The notes: generated by a model from the letters alone, not told the origin. 64,000 nucleotides of DNA from Ruminococcus sp. Marseille-P6503 (GCF_900604945.1 NZ_UWPB01000002.1:434001-498000), one strand, 5' to 3'; positions 1 through 9,815 are shown, counted from the first letter of the stretch. Made by a program: numbers and translations.

Positions 1-55
1 CCCGGGACCGAAGAACGGAACTGTTACGATCGTTGACTGCGTTAAGAAGGCTTAG
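1..55 (+). CDS. rplC: 50S ribosomal protein L3, C-terminal end (partial)
   Basis: The last 17 codons, ending in TAG at 53-55, read PGPKNGTVTIVDCVKKA. This matches the usual L3 tail (PG..N..V.I) and the position just before rplD in the S10 operon. The rest of the gene lies upstream of the window. Confidence 0.85.
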   Translation, partial: PGPKNGTVTIVDCVKKA

Positions 56-72
56 TGGAAGGAGGAGTTATT

Positions 73-696
73 ATGTCAAAGATTTCAGTATTTGATATGA
101 CAGGCAAAAAAGTAGCCGACACTGAGCTTAGCGACGCGATATTCGGAATCGAGCCGAATAAAGCGATAATGCACGCAATGGTTGTTAATTATCTGGCTAA
201 CCAAAGACAGGGCACACAGTCAACTCTCACCAGAACAGAGGTTAGAGGCGGCGGAAGAAAGCCTTGGAGACAGAAGGGAACCGGTCATGCAAGACAGGGC
301 TCTATCAGAGCTCCTCAGTGGACTCACGGCGGAGTTGCTCTCGGCCCTAAGCCCAGAGATTACAGCTATTCTCTGAATAAGAAAGAAAAAAGACTTGGCA
401 TGAAATCAGCACTTTCGACAAAGGTAATGGACGAGAATCTTGTAGTGGTTGACGCTATCAAGGTTGAGGAGTTCAAAACCAAGACGATCATAGATATGCT
501 CAAGGCGCTCAACGTTGAGGGCAAGGCTCTTATCGTTACGGCGGAGGCAGACAGAAAGATCGTCAAGAGTGCAGGAAACATCCCGGGCGTTAAGACGGCT
601 ACAGTAAACACACTTAACGTATACGATATACTCAACTACGATAAGTTTATTGTTGCTTCGGACGCTGTAACAAAGATTGAGGAGGTTTATGCATAA
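73..696 (+). CDS. rplD: 50S ribosomal protein L4
   Basis: L4 binds 23S rRNA and lines the peptide exit tunnel; in some bacteria it also represses its own S10 operon. The family hallmark is the exit-tunnel loop with [20 protein letters not shown], at about residues 58-77. The start is the ATG at 73, which sits 6 nt behind a GGAGGAG ribosome site. A GTG at 55 overlaps the rplC stop codon and is less likely. The 207 aa length is normal. The stop overlaps the rplW start by one base, so the two are probably translationally coupled. Confidence 0.97.
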   Translation: MSKISVFDMTGKKVADTELSDAIFGIEPNKAIMHAMVVNYLANQRQGTQSTLTRTEVRGGGRKPWRQKGTGHARQGSIRAPQWTHGGVALGPKPRDYSYSLNKKEKRLGMKSALSTKVMDENLVVVDAIKVEEFKTKTIIDMLKALNVEGKALIVTAEADRKIVKSAGNIPGVKTATVNTLNVYDILNYDKFIVASDAVTKIEEVYA

Positions 697-989
697 TGAC
701 TAAGACTGCTCAAGATATTGTAATCAGACCGATTATTACTGAAGATTCAATGGAAAGACTTCAGAACAAGAAATATACTTTCGAGGTTGCCAAGGACGCC
801 AACAAGATCGAGATCGCAAAGGCGGTTGAGGAGCTTTTCGGCGTTAAGGTCGCTAAGGTCAATACCATCAGCGTAAAGGGCAAGGAAAAAAGAATGGGCA
901 GAAGCGTAGGCTTCAGACCTGACTGGAAAAAGGCGATCGTTACTCTTGAAGGCGATAAGACTATCGAATTCTTCGACGGAATGTATTAA
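696..989 (+). CDS. rplW: 50S ribosomal protein L23
   Basis: L23 sits at the exit of the ribosomal tunnel and docks trigger factor and SRP. The 97 aa protein shows the family pattern: I.RPI.TE..M near the N-terminus, then YTFEVA.DANK.EI..AVE..F.VKV..VNT. Its ATG overlaps the rplD stop codon (TAATG). It is followed by an unusually long structured gap before rplB. Confidence 0.97.
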   Translation: MTKTAQDIVIRPIITEDSMERLQNKKYTFEVAKDANKIEIAKAVEELFGVKVAKVNTISVKGKEKRMGRSVGFRPDWKKAIVTLEGDKTIEFFDGMY

Positions 990-1207
990 TCCGCGGAGGA
1001 ACTGACCTTCTATAAGAGGGCGCCGCGGTTGTGGCGCTTGCTCCCCCAAGGACGGCAGACCAAGTCCGGTGGGGAAGGATTCTGCGAGGCGGCGAGGGCC
1101 GCTGAGCCCAAGGTTCCATTCACCGCAGAATGTAGGTATGGAGAAGCTTTTGGAGCGCTTGCGTTCTTTGGCTTCTTCGCAAAACTCAGATTAAGGAGTG
1201 AATTTCA
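990..1207 (+). promoter_or_regulatory. Structured RNA-like insert between rplW and rplB
   Basis: This gap of about 218 nt is much longer than the 15-30 nt typical elsewhere in the operon, and no convincing protein is seen in it. It folds into consecutive stems. CCGCGG at 991-996 can pair with 1023-1028, enclosing a hairpin 1006-1011/1015-1020. CCCC at 1043-1046 can pair with GGGG at 1071-1074, around GGAC/GTCC 1050-1053/1064-1067. TTCTGCG 1080-1086 can pair with CGCAGAA 1124-1130, around GCGGC/GCCGC 89-93/98-102 (+1000). GAAGC/GCTTC 1143-1147/1171-1175 encloses GAGCGC/GCGTTC 1153-1158/1161-1166. There is no U-run, so it is not an intrinsic terminator. It could be an r-protein autoregulatory site, an inserted RNA element, or a processing signal. 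I do not recognise the family. Confidence 0.5.
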
Positions 1208-2041
1208 ATGGCAATAAAGAGCTATAAGCCTACGACTCCGGGTAGACGCGGTATGACAGTTACCGATTACTCAGAGCTTTCAAAGGCTGCTCCCTGCAAG
1301 TCGCTGCTGGAGCCGATGGACAAGAAGTCCGGCAGAAACAGCTACGGCAGGATAACCGTTCGTCACAGAGGCGGCGGAGTAAGAAGAAAATACCGTGTAA
1401 TTGATTTTAAGAGGAACAAGCTCGATATGAACGCGACGGTTCTTACTATCGAGTACGATCCCAACAGATCGGCTTTCATTGCTCTCGTTCAGTACGAGGA
1501 CGGCGAAAAGAGATACATCATCGCTCCCAACGGCCTTAAGGTCGGCGATGTTGTAAGATCAGGCGCAGACGCCGACATCAAGCCCGGAAACGCGCTTGCT
1601 CTGGCGAACATTCCCGTAGGTACGTTTATCCACAATCTTGAGCTTTATCCCGGCAAGGGCGCTCAGCTGGTGCGTTCGGCGGGAAATATGGCTCAGCTTA
1701 TGGGTAAGGAGGAAAATTACGCTCTCGTAAGACTTCCCTCCGGCGAAATGAGAAAAATCCCGATAGGCTGTATGGCTACCATCGGTCAGGTCGGAAATAT
1801 CGACCATGAAAACGTAAATATCGGTAAGGCCGGAAGAAAGCGTCACATGGGCTGGAGACCTACCGTAAGAGGTTCCGTAATGAACCCCTGCGACCACCCC
1901 CACGGAGGCGGTGAAGGTAAATCTCCTGTCGGACGTCCGAGTCCTGTTACTCCTTGGGGCAAGCCAACAATGGGTTACAAGACGCGCGCTAAGCATCATC
2001 GCTCCGATAAGTTTATCGTAAAACGCAGAAACGGTAAGTAA
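1208..2041 (+). CDS. rplB: 50S ribosomal protein L2
   Basis: L2 is a core 23S rRNA-binding protein needed for subunit joining and peptidyl transfer. The 277 aa length and motifs are standard: [17 protein letters not shown] near residue 40, and the C-terminal [22 protein letters not shown] segment containing the conserved His near the peptidyl transferase centre. The ATG follows AAGGAGTGA. It lies downstream of the structured 990-1207 gap, which is well placed to affect its expression. Confidence 0.98.
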   Translation: MAIKSYKPTTPGRRGMTVTDYSELSKAAPCKSLLEPMDKKSGRNSYGRITVRHRGGGVRRKYRVIDFKRNKLDMNATVLTIEYDPNRSAFIALVQYEDGEKRYIIAPNGLKVGDVVRSGADADIKPGNALALANIPVGTFIHNLELYPGKGAQLVRSAGNMAQLMGKEENYALVRLPSGEMRKIPIGCMATIGQVGNIDHENVNIGKAGRKRHMGWRPTVRGSVMNPCDHPHGGGEGKSPVGRPSPVTPWGKPTMGYKTRAKHHRSDKFIVKRRNGK

Positions 2042-2064
2042 TGCTGAAAGGAGGCAGATGAATA

Positions 2065-2349
2065 ATGGGCAGAAGTGTCAAGAAGGGACCTTACGTTGAA
2101 GAATCCCTGATGAAAAAAGTAATTGCAATGAACGAAGCAGGCGAAAAGAAGGTTGTAAAGACCTGGAGCAGAGCCTCAACTATTTTCCCTGAATTCGTTG
2201 GTCATACATTCGCTGTTCATGACGGCCGCAAGCACGCTCCTGTTTATGTAACCGAGGATATGGTTGGTCATAAGCTCGGAGAATTTGCGCCGACAAGAAC
2301 ATTTAAAGGTCATGCGGGTTCCAAGACCTCTAACAATGGTAAGAAGTAG
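2065..2349 (+). CDS. rpsS: 30S ribosomal protein S19
   Basis: S19 forms a complex with S13 in the head of the small subunit near the A-site tRNA. The 94 aa protein starts [15 protein letters not shown] and carries [15 protein letters not shown] and [19 protein letters not shown], all diagnostic. Its AAGGAGG site and ATG lie 23 nt after rplB. Order in the S10 operon is canonical. Confidence 0.98.
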   Translation: MGRSVKKGPYVEESLMKKVIAMNEAGEKKVVKTWSRASTIFPEFVGHTFAVHDGRKHAPVYVTEDMVGHKLGEFAPTRTFKGHAGSKTSNNGKK

Positions 2350-2367
2350 CGGAAAGGAGGAGTTCAG

Positions 2368-2703
2368 ATGGAAGCAAAGGCAATTCTGAGAAATGCTCGT
2401 ATTGCTCCCCGTAAGGTTCAGATCGTTCTTGATCTTATAAGGGGAAAAGATTATGAAGTTGCTATGGCGACTGTAAAGCACACACCAAAGGCTGCTTGTG
2501 AATATTTGGAAAAGCTTCTGAAATCCGCCGCTGCAAACGCAGAAAACAATCACAACATGGATAAGAACAATCTTTATGTTGCAGAGTGTTACGTTTGCCC
2601 GGGACCGATTATGAAGAGAATTATGCCAAGAGCTCAGGGCAGAGCCTATAGAATTCTGAAGAGAACATCGCACGTTACGGTGGTTCTCAAGGAAAAGGAA
2701 TAA
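2368..2703 (+). CDS. rplV: 50S ribosomal protein L22
   Basis: L22 extends a long hairpin into the exit tunnel, the place where macrolide-resistance mutations map. The 111 aa protein has the N-terminal [20 protein letters not shown] and the C-terminal hairpin sequence [33 protein letters not shown] precedes the ATG. Confidence 0.98.
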   Translation: MEAKAILRNARIAPRKVQIVLDLIRGKDYEVAMATVKHTPKAACEYLEKLLKSAAANAENNHNMDKNNLYVAECYVCPGPIMKRIMPRAQGRAYRILKRTSHVTVVLKEKE

Positions 2704-2723
2704 GCTGAAAGAGGAGGTAGACT

Positions 2724-3524
2724 ATGGGCCAGAAAGTTAATCCACACGGACTTAGAGTCGGTGTGATCAAGGATTGGGATTCCCGCTGGTTTGCAGATAA
2801 GAACACTTTCGGCGACACACTGGTTGAGGATTACAACGTTCGTAATTATATTCTTAAAGAGTTGAACAGACGTTCAAAGAATCCGGCTGATAAGTGCGTT
2901 TATGCAGGTGTTCCTAAAATTGAGATCGAAAGATTCGCCGATAACGACGGAGGACAGAAGGTTAAGATTCACATTCACTGTGCAAAGCCCGGTCTTGTTA
3001 TCGGAAGAGGCGGAGCGGAGATTGAAAAGCTTCGCGCGGACCTTGAAAAGAAAATCGGCAAAAAGGTTGCCGTCAACATTGTTGAGGTAAAGCAGCCCGA
3101 TATCAACGCTCAGCTGGTTGCTGAAAAGATCGCTCACGATCTTGAGGACAGAATTTCTTTCAGACGCGCTATGAAGCAGGCTATGGGCAGAGCTATGAAG
3201 CTCGGCGCAAAGGGTATCAAGGTAAAAACCTCGGGCCGTCTTGCGGGAGCTGAAATCGCGAGAAGCGAAACCTATCACGAGGGAACTATTCCGCTTCAGA
3301 CCATCAGAGCGGATATCGACTACGGTACCGCGGAAGCTCATACAACCTACGGCCGTCTGGGCGTAAAGGTATGGATCTACCGCGGAGAGGTTCTCAAGGG
3401 CGAGGTTGCCGCTTCCGACAGAAGAGAGCCTTCCGACAGAAGACGCAACAGAAGAGACGGCGACAGACCTAACAGAGGACGCCGCGACTTCAACAAGGCT
3501 AAAAGAGAAGGAGGTAACAACTAA
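2724..3524 (+). CDS. rpsC: 30S ribosomal protein S3
   Basis: S3 lies at the mRNA entry channel and has helicase-associated function. [13 protein letters not shown] opens the protein, the KH domain [14 protein letters not shown] lies near residue 90-105, and the S3 C-terminal domain follows. At 266 aa it is longer than the usual 210-230 aa because of a tail from about residue 228 that is rich in Arg and Asp, with repeated DRR units. The tail looks disordered and is probably an RNA-binding extension. Confidence 0.97.
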   Translation: MGQKVNPHGLRVGVIKDWDSRWFADKNTFGDTLVEDYNVRNYILKELNRRSKNPADKCVYAGVPKIEIERFADNDGGQKVKIHIHCAKPGLVIGRGGAEIEKLRADLEKKIGKKVAVNIVEVKQPDINAQLVAEKIAHDLEDRISFRRAMKQAMGRAMKLGAKGIKVKTSGRLAGAEIARSETYHEGTIPLQTIRADIDYGTAEAHTTYGRLGVKVWIYRGEVLKGEVAASDRREPSDRRRNRRDGDRPNRGRRDFNKAKREGGNN

Positions 3525-3955
3525 TGCTGCTTCCAAAGAGAGTTAAATACAGAAGAGTTCAGAGAGGCCGTTTAAAGGGCAAGGCCACAAGAGGAAACAA
3601 GGTAACCTACGGAGATTTCGGTCTTCAGGCTACTCAGCCCGCATGGATCACCTCAAACCAGATCGAGGCTGCCCGTATCGCTATGACAAGATATATCAAG
3701 CGCGGCGGTCAGGTTTGGATCAAGATCTTTCCGGATAAACCGGTTACTGAAAAGCCGGCTGAAACACGAATGGGTTCAGGAAAGGGTTCTCCCGAATACT
3801 GGGTTGCAGTCGTAAAGCCGGGCAGAGTAATGTTCGAGATCGCGGGAGTAAGCGAGGAAGTTGCAAGAGAGGCTATGAGACTTGCAATGCACAAGCTCCC
3901 GGTAAAATGTAAGTTTGTTAAAAAAGAAACTCAGGAAACGGGTGGTGAGCAATAA
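3524..3955 (+). CDS. rplP: 50S ribosomal protein L16
   Basis: L16 organises the A-site region of the large subunit. The 143 aa protein begins [16 protein letters not shown] and contains [37 protein letters not shown] and the [15 protein letters not shown] segment. The ATG overlaps the rpsC stop by one base, and the stop overlaps the rpmC start by one base. Confidence 0.98.
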   Translation: MLLPKRVKYRRVQRGRLKGKATRGNKVTYGDFGLQATQPAWITSNQIEAARIAMTRYIKRGGQVWIKIFPDKPVTEKPAETRMGSGKGSPEYWVAVVKPGRVMFEIAGVSEEVAREAMRLAMHKLPVKCKFVKKETQETGGEQ

Positions 3956-4152
3956 TGAAAGCAAATGAAATCAAGGATTTGTCTGCTGCCGAGCTGAATG
4001 AGAAGCTGGCAGAGCTTAAGCAGGAGCTTTTTAACCTTCGTTTTCAGCACGCCGTAAATCAGTTGGAGAATCCGATGAGAATGAAGGCTGTCAAGAAGGA
4101 TATTGCTCGTGTAAAGACATTCATTCGTAAGCAAGAGTCCGGCGTTCAGTAA
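3955..4152 (+). CDS. rpmC: 50S ribosomal protein L29
   Basis: A small two-helix protein next to L23 at the tunnel exit. The 65 aa sequence has the typical [32 protein letters not shown] and ends in [11 protein letters not shown]. It overlaps rplP by one base. Confidence 0.97.
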   Translation: MKANEIKDLSAAELNEKLAELKQELFNLRFQHAVNQLENPMRMKAVKKDIARVKTFIRKQESGVQ

Positions 4153-4173
4153 TTACGAAGGGAGGATTTAACT

Positions 4174-4431
4174 GTGAGCGAAAGAAATCTTAGAAAAACC
4201 AGAGTGGGCAAGGTTGTATCCAACAAAATGGATAAGACTATCGTAGTTGCCATCGAGGACAACGTACAGCACCCTCTTTATAAGAAAATCATCAAGAGAA
4301 CAGTTAAGCTTAAGGCGCACGATGAGAACAACGAGTGCGGAATCGGCGACAAGGTTGAAGTAATGGAAACCCGTCCTTTGTCCAAGGATAAGAGATGGCG
4401 TTTGGTTAACGTTCTCGAGAAGGCTAAGTAA
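4174..4431 (+). CDS. rpsQ: 30S ribosomal protein S17
   Basis: S17 binds 16S rRNA in the body of the small subunit. The 85 aa OB-fold protein has [22 protein letters not shown] and the C-terminal [18 protein letters not shown]. The start is GTG at 4174, behind GGGAGGA. Confidence 0.97.
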   Translation: MSERNLRKTRVGKVVSNKMDKTIVVAIEDNVQHPLYKKIIKRTVKLKAHDENNECGIGDKVEVMETRPLSKDKRWRLVNVLEKAK

Positions 4432-4441
4432 TAATTAATAT

Positions 4442-4475
4442 AAGGTAGACGGCAGCAACGCTCTGCCGTGACCTT
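4442..4475 (+). promoter_or_regulatory. Hairpin in the rpsQ-rplN gap
   Basis: AAGGT/ACCTT (4442-4446/4471-4475) and ACGGCAG/CTGCCGT (4449-4455/4463-4469) form one long stem with a 7 nt loop. Only four U residues follow, so it could be a weak attenuator, a processing site or an r-protein binding site in front of the spc genes. Confidence 0.45.
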
Positions 4476-4502
4476 TTAACGTTGTGAAAGGAGGAACGCA
4501 CT

Positions 4503-4871
4503 GTGATACAGATGCAGACTAGCCTTAAGGTTGCAGATAACTCCGGAGCCAAGGAGCTTATGTGCATCAGAGTTTTAGGCGGAACACGCAGAAGGTATGC
4601 AAACATCGGCGACGTTGTAGTTGCTTCGGTTAAGAAGGCAACACCAGGCGGCGTTGTTAAAAAAGGCGATGTTGTTAAAGCAGTAATCGTTCGTTCAGCT
4701 AAGGGTCTTCGCCGCGCAGACGGAACATATATCCGTTTCGACGAAAACGCTGCTGTTATAATTAAGGAAGATAAAAATCCAAGAGGTACGCGTATTTTTG
4801 GACCGGTTGCCAAAGAGCTCCGCGAGAAGGATTATCTGAAGATCCTTTCGCTTGCTCCGGAAGTGCTTTAA
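4503..4871 (+). CDS. rplN: 50S ribosomal protein L14
   Basis: L14 forms an intersubunit bridge. The 122 aa protein starts [18 protein letters not shown], the usual L14 opening, which fixes the GTG at 4503 as the start; AAAGGAGG lies just upstream. The conserved D.AAVII...[16 protein letters not shown] block is present near the C-terminus. Confidence 0.98.
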   Translation: MIQMQTSLKVADNSGAKELMCIRVLGGTRRRYANIGDVVVASVKKATPGGVVKKGDVVKAVIVRSAKGLRRADGTYIRFDENAAVIIKEDKNPRGTRIFGPVAKELREKDYLKILSLAPEVL

Positions 4872-4886
4872 TAGGAGGTGTCGTTA

Positions 4887-5210
4887 ATGAATAAGGTACA
4901 CGTTAAAACAGGCGACACAGTTGTTATCCTTTCCGGTAAGGATAAGGGAAAAAAGGGCAAGGTTCTCGAGGTTTCGCCTAAGGAAGGCAAGGTAATCGTT
5001 GAGGGTCTTAATATTGCCACAAAGCACGTTAAACCCAGAAGACAGGGCGAGCAGGGCGGAATAGTAAACGCAGAGGCCGCTATGTATTCGTCAAAGGTTC
5101 AGGCAGTTTGCCCTAAGTGCGGAAAGCCTACAAGAATCGGTCATAAGATTCTTGAGGACGGCACGAAGGTCAGAGTATGCAAGAATGCTGACTGCGGCGA
5201 AGAATTTTAA
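4887..5210 (+). CDS. rplX: 50S ribosomal protein L24
   Basis: L24 is an early assembly initiator of the large subunit. It has the KOW motif ([18 protein letters not shown]), and a C-terminal part with [11 protein letters not shown] and a later Cys pair, a zinc-ribbon-like end common in this family. The start is the ATG at 4887, 8 nt after AGGAGG. A GTG at 4878 lies inside that site and is unlikely. Confidence 0.97.
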   Translation: MNKVHVKTGDTVVILSGKDKGKKGKVLEVSPKEGKVIVEGLNIATKHVKPRRQGEQGGIVNAEAAMYSSKVQAVCPKCGKPTRIGHKILEDGTKVRVCKNADCGEEF

Positions 5211-5228
5211 TAAGGAGGAGATTTTACG

Positions 5229-5771
5229 ATGGCTGCAAGATTAAAAGAATATTATGTTAGCACCGTAGCTCCTGCTATGATGAAGAAATTCCAGTATGCT
5301 AACGTTATGCAGATTCCTAAGCTTGATAAGGTTGTTATCAATGTCGGCTGCGGAGCTGATAAGGATAACAAGAAGGTTATCGACGCTATCATGTCCGATC
5401 TGGCCGCTATTACAGGTCAGAAGCCTATTGTCTGCAAGGCTAAGAAGTCGGTTGCTAACTTCAAGCTCCGCGACGGACAGATCATCGGCGTAAAGGTTAC
5501 GCTCAGAGCTGAGAAAATGTATGAATTCGTTGACAGACTTTTCAACGTTGCATTTCCTCGTGTAAGAGACTTCAGAGGCATCAACGCAAACTCGTTTGAC
5601 GGCAGAGGAAATTACTCGACCGGTATCAAGGAGCAGCTGATCTTCCCTGAAATCGAGTATGACAAGATCGATAAGGTCCGCGGTATGGATATAAACTTTA
5701 TCACTACCGCGAAAACAGACGAAGAGGCAAAGGAGCTTTTGTCCCTTATGGGCGCTCCGTTCGCTAAGTAA
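5229..5771 (+). CDS. rplE: 50S ribosomal protein L5
   Basis: L5 carries 5S rRNA contacts and touches the P-site tRNA. The 180 aa length is normal. Motifs include [37 protein letters not shown] and [17 protein letters not shown] precedes the ATG. Confidence 0.98.
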   Translation: MAARLKEYYVSTVAPAMMKKFQYANVMQIPKLDKVVINVGCGADKDNKKVIDAIMSDLAAITGQKPIVCKAKKSVANFKLRDGQIIGVKVTLRAEKMYEFVDRLFNVAFPRVRDFRGINANSFDGRGNYSTGIKEQLIFPEIEYDKIDKVRGMDINFITTAKTDEEAKELLSLMGAPFAK

Positions 5772-5792
5772 GGTTAAGAGGAGGAAAATTCA

Positions 5793-5978
5793 ATGGCTAA
5801 AAAGGCTATGATAAACAAACAGCAGGCAAAGCCTAAGTATTCCACTCGTGCTTACAACAGATGTAAAATCTGTGGAAGACCTCATGCTTATTTGAGAAAA
5901 TTCGGTATCTGCCGTATCTGCTTCAGAGAGCTGGCGCACGACGGCCAGATCCCCGGAGTTAAGAAGGCTAGTTGGTAA
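5793..5978 (+). CDS. rpsZ: 30S ribosomal protein S14, zinc-binding type
   Basis: This is the short, zinc-binding form of S14 (61 aa), the version found in most Firmicutes. Two CxxC pairs (CKIC at residues 24-27 and CRIC at about 40-43) are the zinc ligands. The C-terminal [18 protein letters not shown] is diagnostic. Confidence 0.98.
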   Translation: MAKKAMINKQQAKPKYSTRAYNRCKICGRPHAYLRKFGICRICFRELAHDGQIPGVKKASW

Positions 5979-5994
5979 AAGGAGGTTGACAGGC

Positions 5995-6393
5995 ATGCAG
6001 ATTACTGATACAATAGCAGATTTATTGACCAGAATTCGGAATGCAAGTACTGCTAAGCACGCAACGGTTGACGTTCCTGCATCTAATATGAAAAAGTCTA
6101 TCACACAGATCCTTGTTGACGAGGGCTATGTCAAGGACTTTAAGATTATTGAGGACGGAAAACAGGGTATAATCAGAATTACTCTAAAATACGACGAGAA
6201 CAGAAATCCGGTAATTTCGGGACTCAGAAGAGTTTCAAAGCCCGGCTTGAGAATTTATTCAAGCTGCGAGGATATGCCTAAGGTAATGAAGGGACTGGGC
6301 GTAGCTATCGTTTCCACTTCCAAGGGCATTGTAACCGACAAAAAGGCAAGAGAGCTTAATGTCGGCGGAGAAGTTCTCGCATTTATCTGGTAA
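5995..6393 (+). CDS. rpsH: 30S ribosomal protein S8
   Basis: S8 binds the central domain of 16S rRNA and in E. coli represses the spc operon. The protein starts [17 protein letters not shown], so the ATG at 5995 is chosen. A TTG at 5986 overlaps the AAGGAGG site. The C-terminus has ISTSKGI-type sequence ([15 protein letters not shown]) and GGEVLAFIW, as expected. Confidence 0.97.
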   Translation: MQITDTIADLLTRIRNASTAKHATVDVPASNMKKSITQILVDEGYVKDFKIIEDGKQGIIRITLKYDENRNPVISGLRRVSKPGLRIYSSCEDMPKVMKGLGVAIVSTSKGIVTDKKARELNVGGEVLAFIW

Positions 6394-6407
6394 GGAGGAC
6401 TAATATT

Positions 6408-6959
6408 ATGTCTAGAATCGGAGTTAAACCTATTAGTGTTCCTGCCGGCGTAGAGGTTACGGTTGCGGACGGCAACGTTGTAACGGTCAAGGGCCCTAAG
6501 GGAACACTGACAAAATCCTTTAACAAGGATATGATAATCAAGTCGGAGAACGGAACGGTAACGGTAGCTCGTCCTACAGAGGATAAGTTCCACAAGTCGC
6601 TCCACGGTCTGACAAGAACGCTTATTTTCAACATGGTTGAAGGCGTTACAAACGGTTTTTCAAAGACGCTTGAAATTGTCGGCGTAGGTTACAGAGCGCA
6701 GAAGCAGGGAAAGAACCTTGTTATGAACCTTGGTTTCTCTCATCAGGTTATCGTTCCTGAAACGGACGATATCAAGATCGACGTTCCGCAGCCGAACCAG
6801 ATCGTTGTTTCGGGTATCGATAAGCAGGCAGTAGGTCAGTTCGCTTGTGAAATCCGTGAAAAGCGTCCGCCGGAGCCTTATAAGGGTAAGGGTATTCGCT
6901 ACACCGGCGAGTATATTATCCGCAAGGAAGGCAAGGCCGGCAAGGGCAGCAAGAAGTAA
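6408..6959 (+). CDS. rplF: 50S ribosomal protein L6
   Basis: L6 lies near the factor-binding site of the large subunit. The 183 aa protein has the two-repeat L6 layout, opening MSRIGVKPISVPAGV and ending with REKRPPEPYKGKGIRY and a basic tail. AAGGAGG precedes the ATG. Confidence 0.98.
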   Translation: MSRIGVKPISVPAGVEVTVADGNVVTVKGPKGTLTKSFNKDMIIKSENGTVTVARPTEDKFHKSLHGLTRTLIFNMVEGVTNGFSKTLEIVGVGYRAQKQGKNLVMNLGFSHQVIVPETDDIKIDVPQPNQIVVSGIDKQAVGQFACEIREKRPPEPYKGKGIRYTGEYIIRKEGKAGKGSKK

Positions 6960-6978
6960 TTAAAAGGAGAGAATTACT

Positions 6979-7338
6979 ATGGTGAAAAAGCTTGACAGAG
7001 CGAAGGCAAGAGCAAGAAGACACGCGAGAGTCCGCAACAAAGTATCCGGTACTCCTGAGTGTCCGCGCCTGAACGTATTCCGCTCCTCAAAGCATATATA
7101 TGCGCAGATCATTGATGATATCAACGGCGTAACTCTTTGTGCTGCTTCTTCAATGTCCAAGGATTTTGAAGGAAACGGCGGAAACAAGGAAGGCGCCCGC
7201 AAGGTAGGCGTAATGATCGCTGAAGCGGCCGCTGAAAAGGGTATCGAAAATGTTGTATTTGACAGAGGCGGATATCTTTATCACGGACGCGTACAAGAGT
7301 TAGCAGACGGAGCTCGCGAAGGCGGACTCAAGTTCTAA
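6979..7338 (+). CDS. rplR: 50S ribosomal protein L18
   Basis: L18 binds 5S rRNA with L5. The 119 aa protein has the basic N-terminus [19 protein letters not shown], then [19 protein letters not shown] and a C-terminal [23 protein letters not shown], all family signatures. Confidence 0.98.
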   Translation: MVKKLDRAKARARRHARVRNKVSGTPECPRLNVFRSSKHIYAQIIDDINGVTLCAASSMSKDFEGNGGNKEGARKVGVMIAEAAAEKGIENVVFDRGGYLYHGRVQELADGAREGGLKF

Positions 7339-7353
7339 AAGGAGGGTATACTT

Positions 7354-7854
7354 TTGGCTATAATAGACGCTTCAACATTGGAACTTAGCGAAAAGGTAGT
7401 CGCTATTAACAGAGTATCAAAAACTGTTAAGGGCGGACGTATCATGAAGTTCTCTGCGCTTATCGTTGTCGGCGACGGAAACGGAACCGTAGGCTTCGGA
7501 ATCGGCAAATCAAGCGAGGTTCCGGACGCTATCCGCAAGGGTATCGAGGACGCTAAGAAGAATCTTATAAAAATCTCGCTTAAGGGCACGACTATTCCTC
7601 ACGAGATCGTCGGTAAGTTCGGAGCAGGAGAGGTTCTGCTTAAGCCTGCCGCGGCCGGTACCGGAGTTATCGCGGGAGGCACGGTAAGAGCGGTAGTAGA
7701 AGCAGCGGGCATCAAGGATATCAGAGCGAAGTCGCTTCGTTCAAATAATCCCTGCAACGTTGTAAGAGCTACAATCAACGGTCTTTCTGTTATCAAGTCG
7801 GCTGAACAGGTAGCCGAAAAGAGAGGCAAGTCTGTAAAAGAAATTTTAGGCTAA
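7354..7854 (+). CDS. rpsE: 30S ribosomal protein S5
   Basis: S5 contributes to decoding accuracy. The 166 aa protein starts [20 protein letters not shown] and carries the S5 signature with [16 protein letters not shown]. The start codon is TTG at 7354, 7 nt behind AAGGAGGG. The residues that follow the TTG match the usual S5 N-terminus, which supports this rare start. Confidence 0.96.
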   Translation: MAIIDASTLELSEKVVAINRVSKTVKGGRIMKFSALIVVGDGNGTVGFGIGKSSEVPDAIRKGIEDAKKNLIKISLKGTTIPHEIVGKFGAGEVLLKPAAAGTGVIAGGTVRAVVEAAGIKDIRAKSLRSNNPCNVVRATINGLSVIKSAEQVAEKRGKSVKEILG

Positions 7855-7867
7855 GGAGGAAACAGCA

Positions 7868-8047
7868 ATGGCAAACTTGAAAATCGAGTTGGTTAGAAGC
7901 CTTAACTCTAAGATTAAGAAGCAAGCGCTGACTGCTAATTCTCTTGGTCTTAGAAAAATAGGCGATGTAACCACCCAGCCTGACAACGCTCAGACTCAGG
8001 GAAAGATAAAGGTTATATCACACCTTATCAAAGTAACCGAAGCGTAA
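7868..8047 (+). CDS. rpmD: 50S ribosomal protein L30
   Basis: A 59-codon gene read directly from the sequence: it starts [19 protein letters not shown] and ends [11 protein letters not shown]. This is the L30 pattern (L..TL..LGLRKIG near residue 25-35, here [14 protein letters not shown]). AAGGAGG lies 7 nt upstream. Its place between rpsE and rplO is canonical. Confidence 0.96.
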   Translation: MANLKIELVRSLNSKIKKQALTANSLGLRKIGDVTTQPDNAQTQGKIKVISHLIKVTEA

Positions 8048-8067
8048 AGCAAGGAGGTGCGAAACAT

Positions 8068-8508
8068 ATGAAATTGCACGAATTATCACCTGCCGAGGGT
8101 TCAAAAAAGGACGTAAAGCGCAAGGGCCGCGGACATGGCTCAGGAAACGGCAAGACTGCCGGCAAGGGTCATAAGGGTCAGAACGCTCGTTCCGGCGGCG
8201 GAGTAAGACCGGGCTTTGAGGGCGGTCAGACAACGCTGGCAAGAAGAATCCCTAAGCGCGGATTCAATAATATTTTTGCAACTGAATATGCTGTAATCAA
8301 TGTTTCCGATCTGGAGAAATTCGTTGACGGCACGGTTGTTGATACTGAGCTTCTCAAGGCTTCAGGTCTTGTTAAGAAGGAGCTTGACGGAGTTAAGGTT
8401 CTCGGAAACGGCGAACTTACTAAGAATCTCACAGTAAAGGCTGCGGCTTTCTCAGCTTCTGCTAAGGAAAAGATTGAAAAGGCAGGCGGGAAGGCAGAGG
8501 TGATGTAA
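8068..8508 (+). CDS. rplO: 50S ribosomal protein L15
   Basis: L15 is a late-assembly large-subunit protein. The 146 aa protein has the Gly- and basic-rich N-terminal extension ([21 protein letters not shown]) and a typical C-terminal [19 protein letters not shown]. Its stop is 2 nt before the secY start, which suggests translational coupling. Confidence 0.97.
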   Translation: MKLHELSPAEGSKKDVKRKGRGHGSGNGKTAGKGHKGQNARSGGGVRPGFEGGQTTLARRIPKRGFNNIFATEYAVINVSDLEKFVDGTVVDTELLKASGLVKKELDGVKVLGNGELTKNLTVKAAAFSASAKEKIEKAGGKAEVM

Positions 8509-8510
8509 TT

Positions 8511-9815
8511 GTGATAGAAACGTTCCGTAATGCATGGAAGGTTCCGGAGCTTAGAAGGAAGCTTCTGTTTACATTTTTCATCATAATTATATACCGTATA
8601 GGCGGCGCAGTTCCCGTTCCCTATCTGGACTCGTCCGCGCTTGCCACATGGTTTGAGGAAAGCAATGCTTCAGGTAACTTTTTCAGCTATCTGAACGTTC
8701 TGTCGGGAGGAAACTTTTCAAAGGCAACCCTTCTGGCGCTGTCCGTAGGACCTTATATCAACGCACAGATCATTATTCAGCTGCTTACCTATGCTCTTCC
8801 GCCGCTGGAGAGAATGGCGAAGGAGGGTCCTGAGGGCAGAAAGAAGCTGAATAAGATCACTAAGTACACCGCTTTGGCGATTTCGCTGTTTCAGGCGTGG
8901 GCATATTACCTTACGCTTAAAAATTCAGCGAACGCTCTTATGTATACAAGCGGATGGGAAAAGATCTATTCCGAGATCGTTATAATCGCCTGCTTTACCG
9001 CGGGTGCGTCGCTTACCATCTGGCTGGGCGACCAGATCAACGAGAAGGGAATCGGAAACGGTATTTCAATGCTGCTGTTTGCAGGTATCATAGCAAGAGG
9101 TCCGGCTGCGGTTTGGTCGCTGATCGAGCTTATGAGGACAGGCGAAGCTAAGTATATGATCCTTGTTCCGATCATTATTGTTATATTCGTACTGATGATC
9201 GCGTTCATTATCTTCATGAACAACGCCGAAAGACGTATTCCGATCCAGTATGCAAAGCGTGTGGTTGGCAGAAAGCAGTACGGCGGACAGAACACGTTTA
9301 TTCCTGTCAAGATAGCAATGAGCGGAGTTCTTCCTATCATCTTCGCAATGGCGTTTATGTCGCTCCCCTCGACTCTTGAAATGTTTATCAAGCCGAGAGC
9401 CGACGGAACAGGCTTCTACAACGGCCTGCTGAGATGGTTCAGCTATACTCATCCTTTCTATGCCTGTCTGTATTTTGTATTGATTATCGGATTTAACTAC
9501 TTCTATGTTTCAATGCAGTACAACCCTGTGGAGATTGCCAACAATCTCAGACAGAACAACGGCGGCGTTCCCGGAATCAGACCAGGAAAGCCCACAAGCG
9601 ACTACATCAAGAGAATTTTGTCAAAGATAACTTTGGTAGGAGCAGTGTTCCTCGGAATCATCGCTATCTTCCCGATTATCTTCGGCGCGGCTACCGGCGT
9701 CAACATCGCGATGGGCGGTACTTCGATTCTCATCGTAGTAAGCGTTGCTCTTGAAACGGTAAGAACTATGGAATCGCAGATGATGATGCGTCATCATAAG
9801 GGATTCCTTGAATAA
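8511..9815 (+). CDS. secY: Protein translocase subunit SecY
   Basis: SecY is the channel of the Sec export machine in the cytoplasmic membrane. The 434 aa protein shows ten hydrophobic segments. Family landmarks are GGAVPVPYLD in the plug region, LSVGPYINAQIIIQLL, and the cytoplasmic NNLRQNNGGVPGIRPGKPT loop. It starts with GTG at 8511 directly after rplO. It would export the secreted glycanases coded later in this window. Confidence 0.97.
   Translation: MIETFRNAWKVPELRRKLLFTFFIIIIYRIGGAVPVPYLDSSALATWFEESNASGNFFSYLNVLSGGNFSKATLLALSVGPYINAQIIIQLLTYALPPLERMAKEGPEGRKKLNKITKYTALAISLFQAWAYYLTLKNSANALMYTSGWEKIYSEIVIIACFTAGASLTIWLGDQINEKGIGNGISMLLFAGIIARGPAAVWSLIELMRTGEAKYMILVPIIIVIFVLMIAFIIFMNNAERRIPIQYAKRVVGRKQYGGQNTFIPVKIAMSGVLPIIFAMAFMSLPSTLEMFIKPRADGTGFYNGLLRWFSYTHPFYACLYFVLIIGFNYFYVSMQYNPVEIANNLRQNNGGVPGIRPGKPTSDYIKRILSKITLVGAVFLGIIAIFPIIFGAATGVNIAMGGTSILIVVSVALETVRTMESQMMMRHHKGFLE

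Noticed and set aside
747-1049. Minus-strand open frame of about 100 codons over rplW and the following gap
   Set aside because: It lies almost wholly opposite rplW, has no ribosome site and no recognisable domain; it is a shadow frame.
1029-1217. Plus-strand frame of about 62 codons in the rplW-rplB gap
   Set aside because: No good ribosome site, its sequence looks random, and the gap is better explained as structured RNA.
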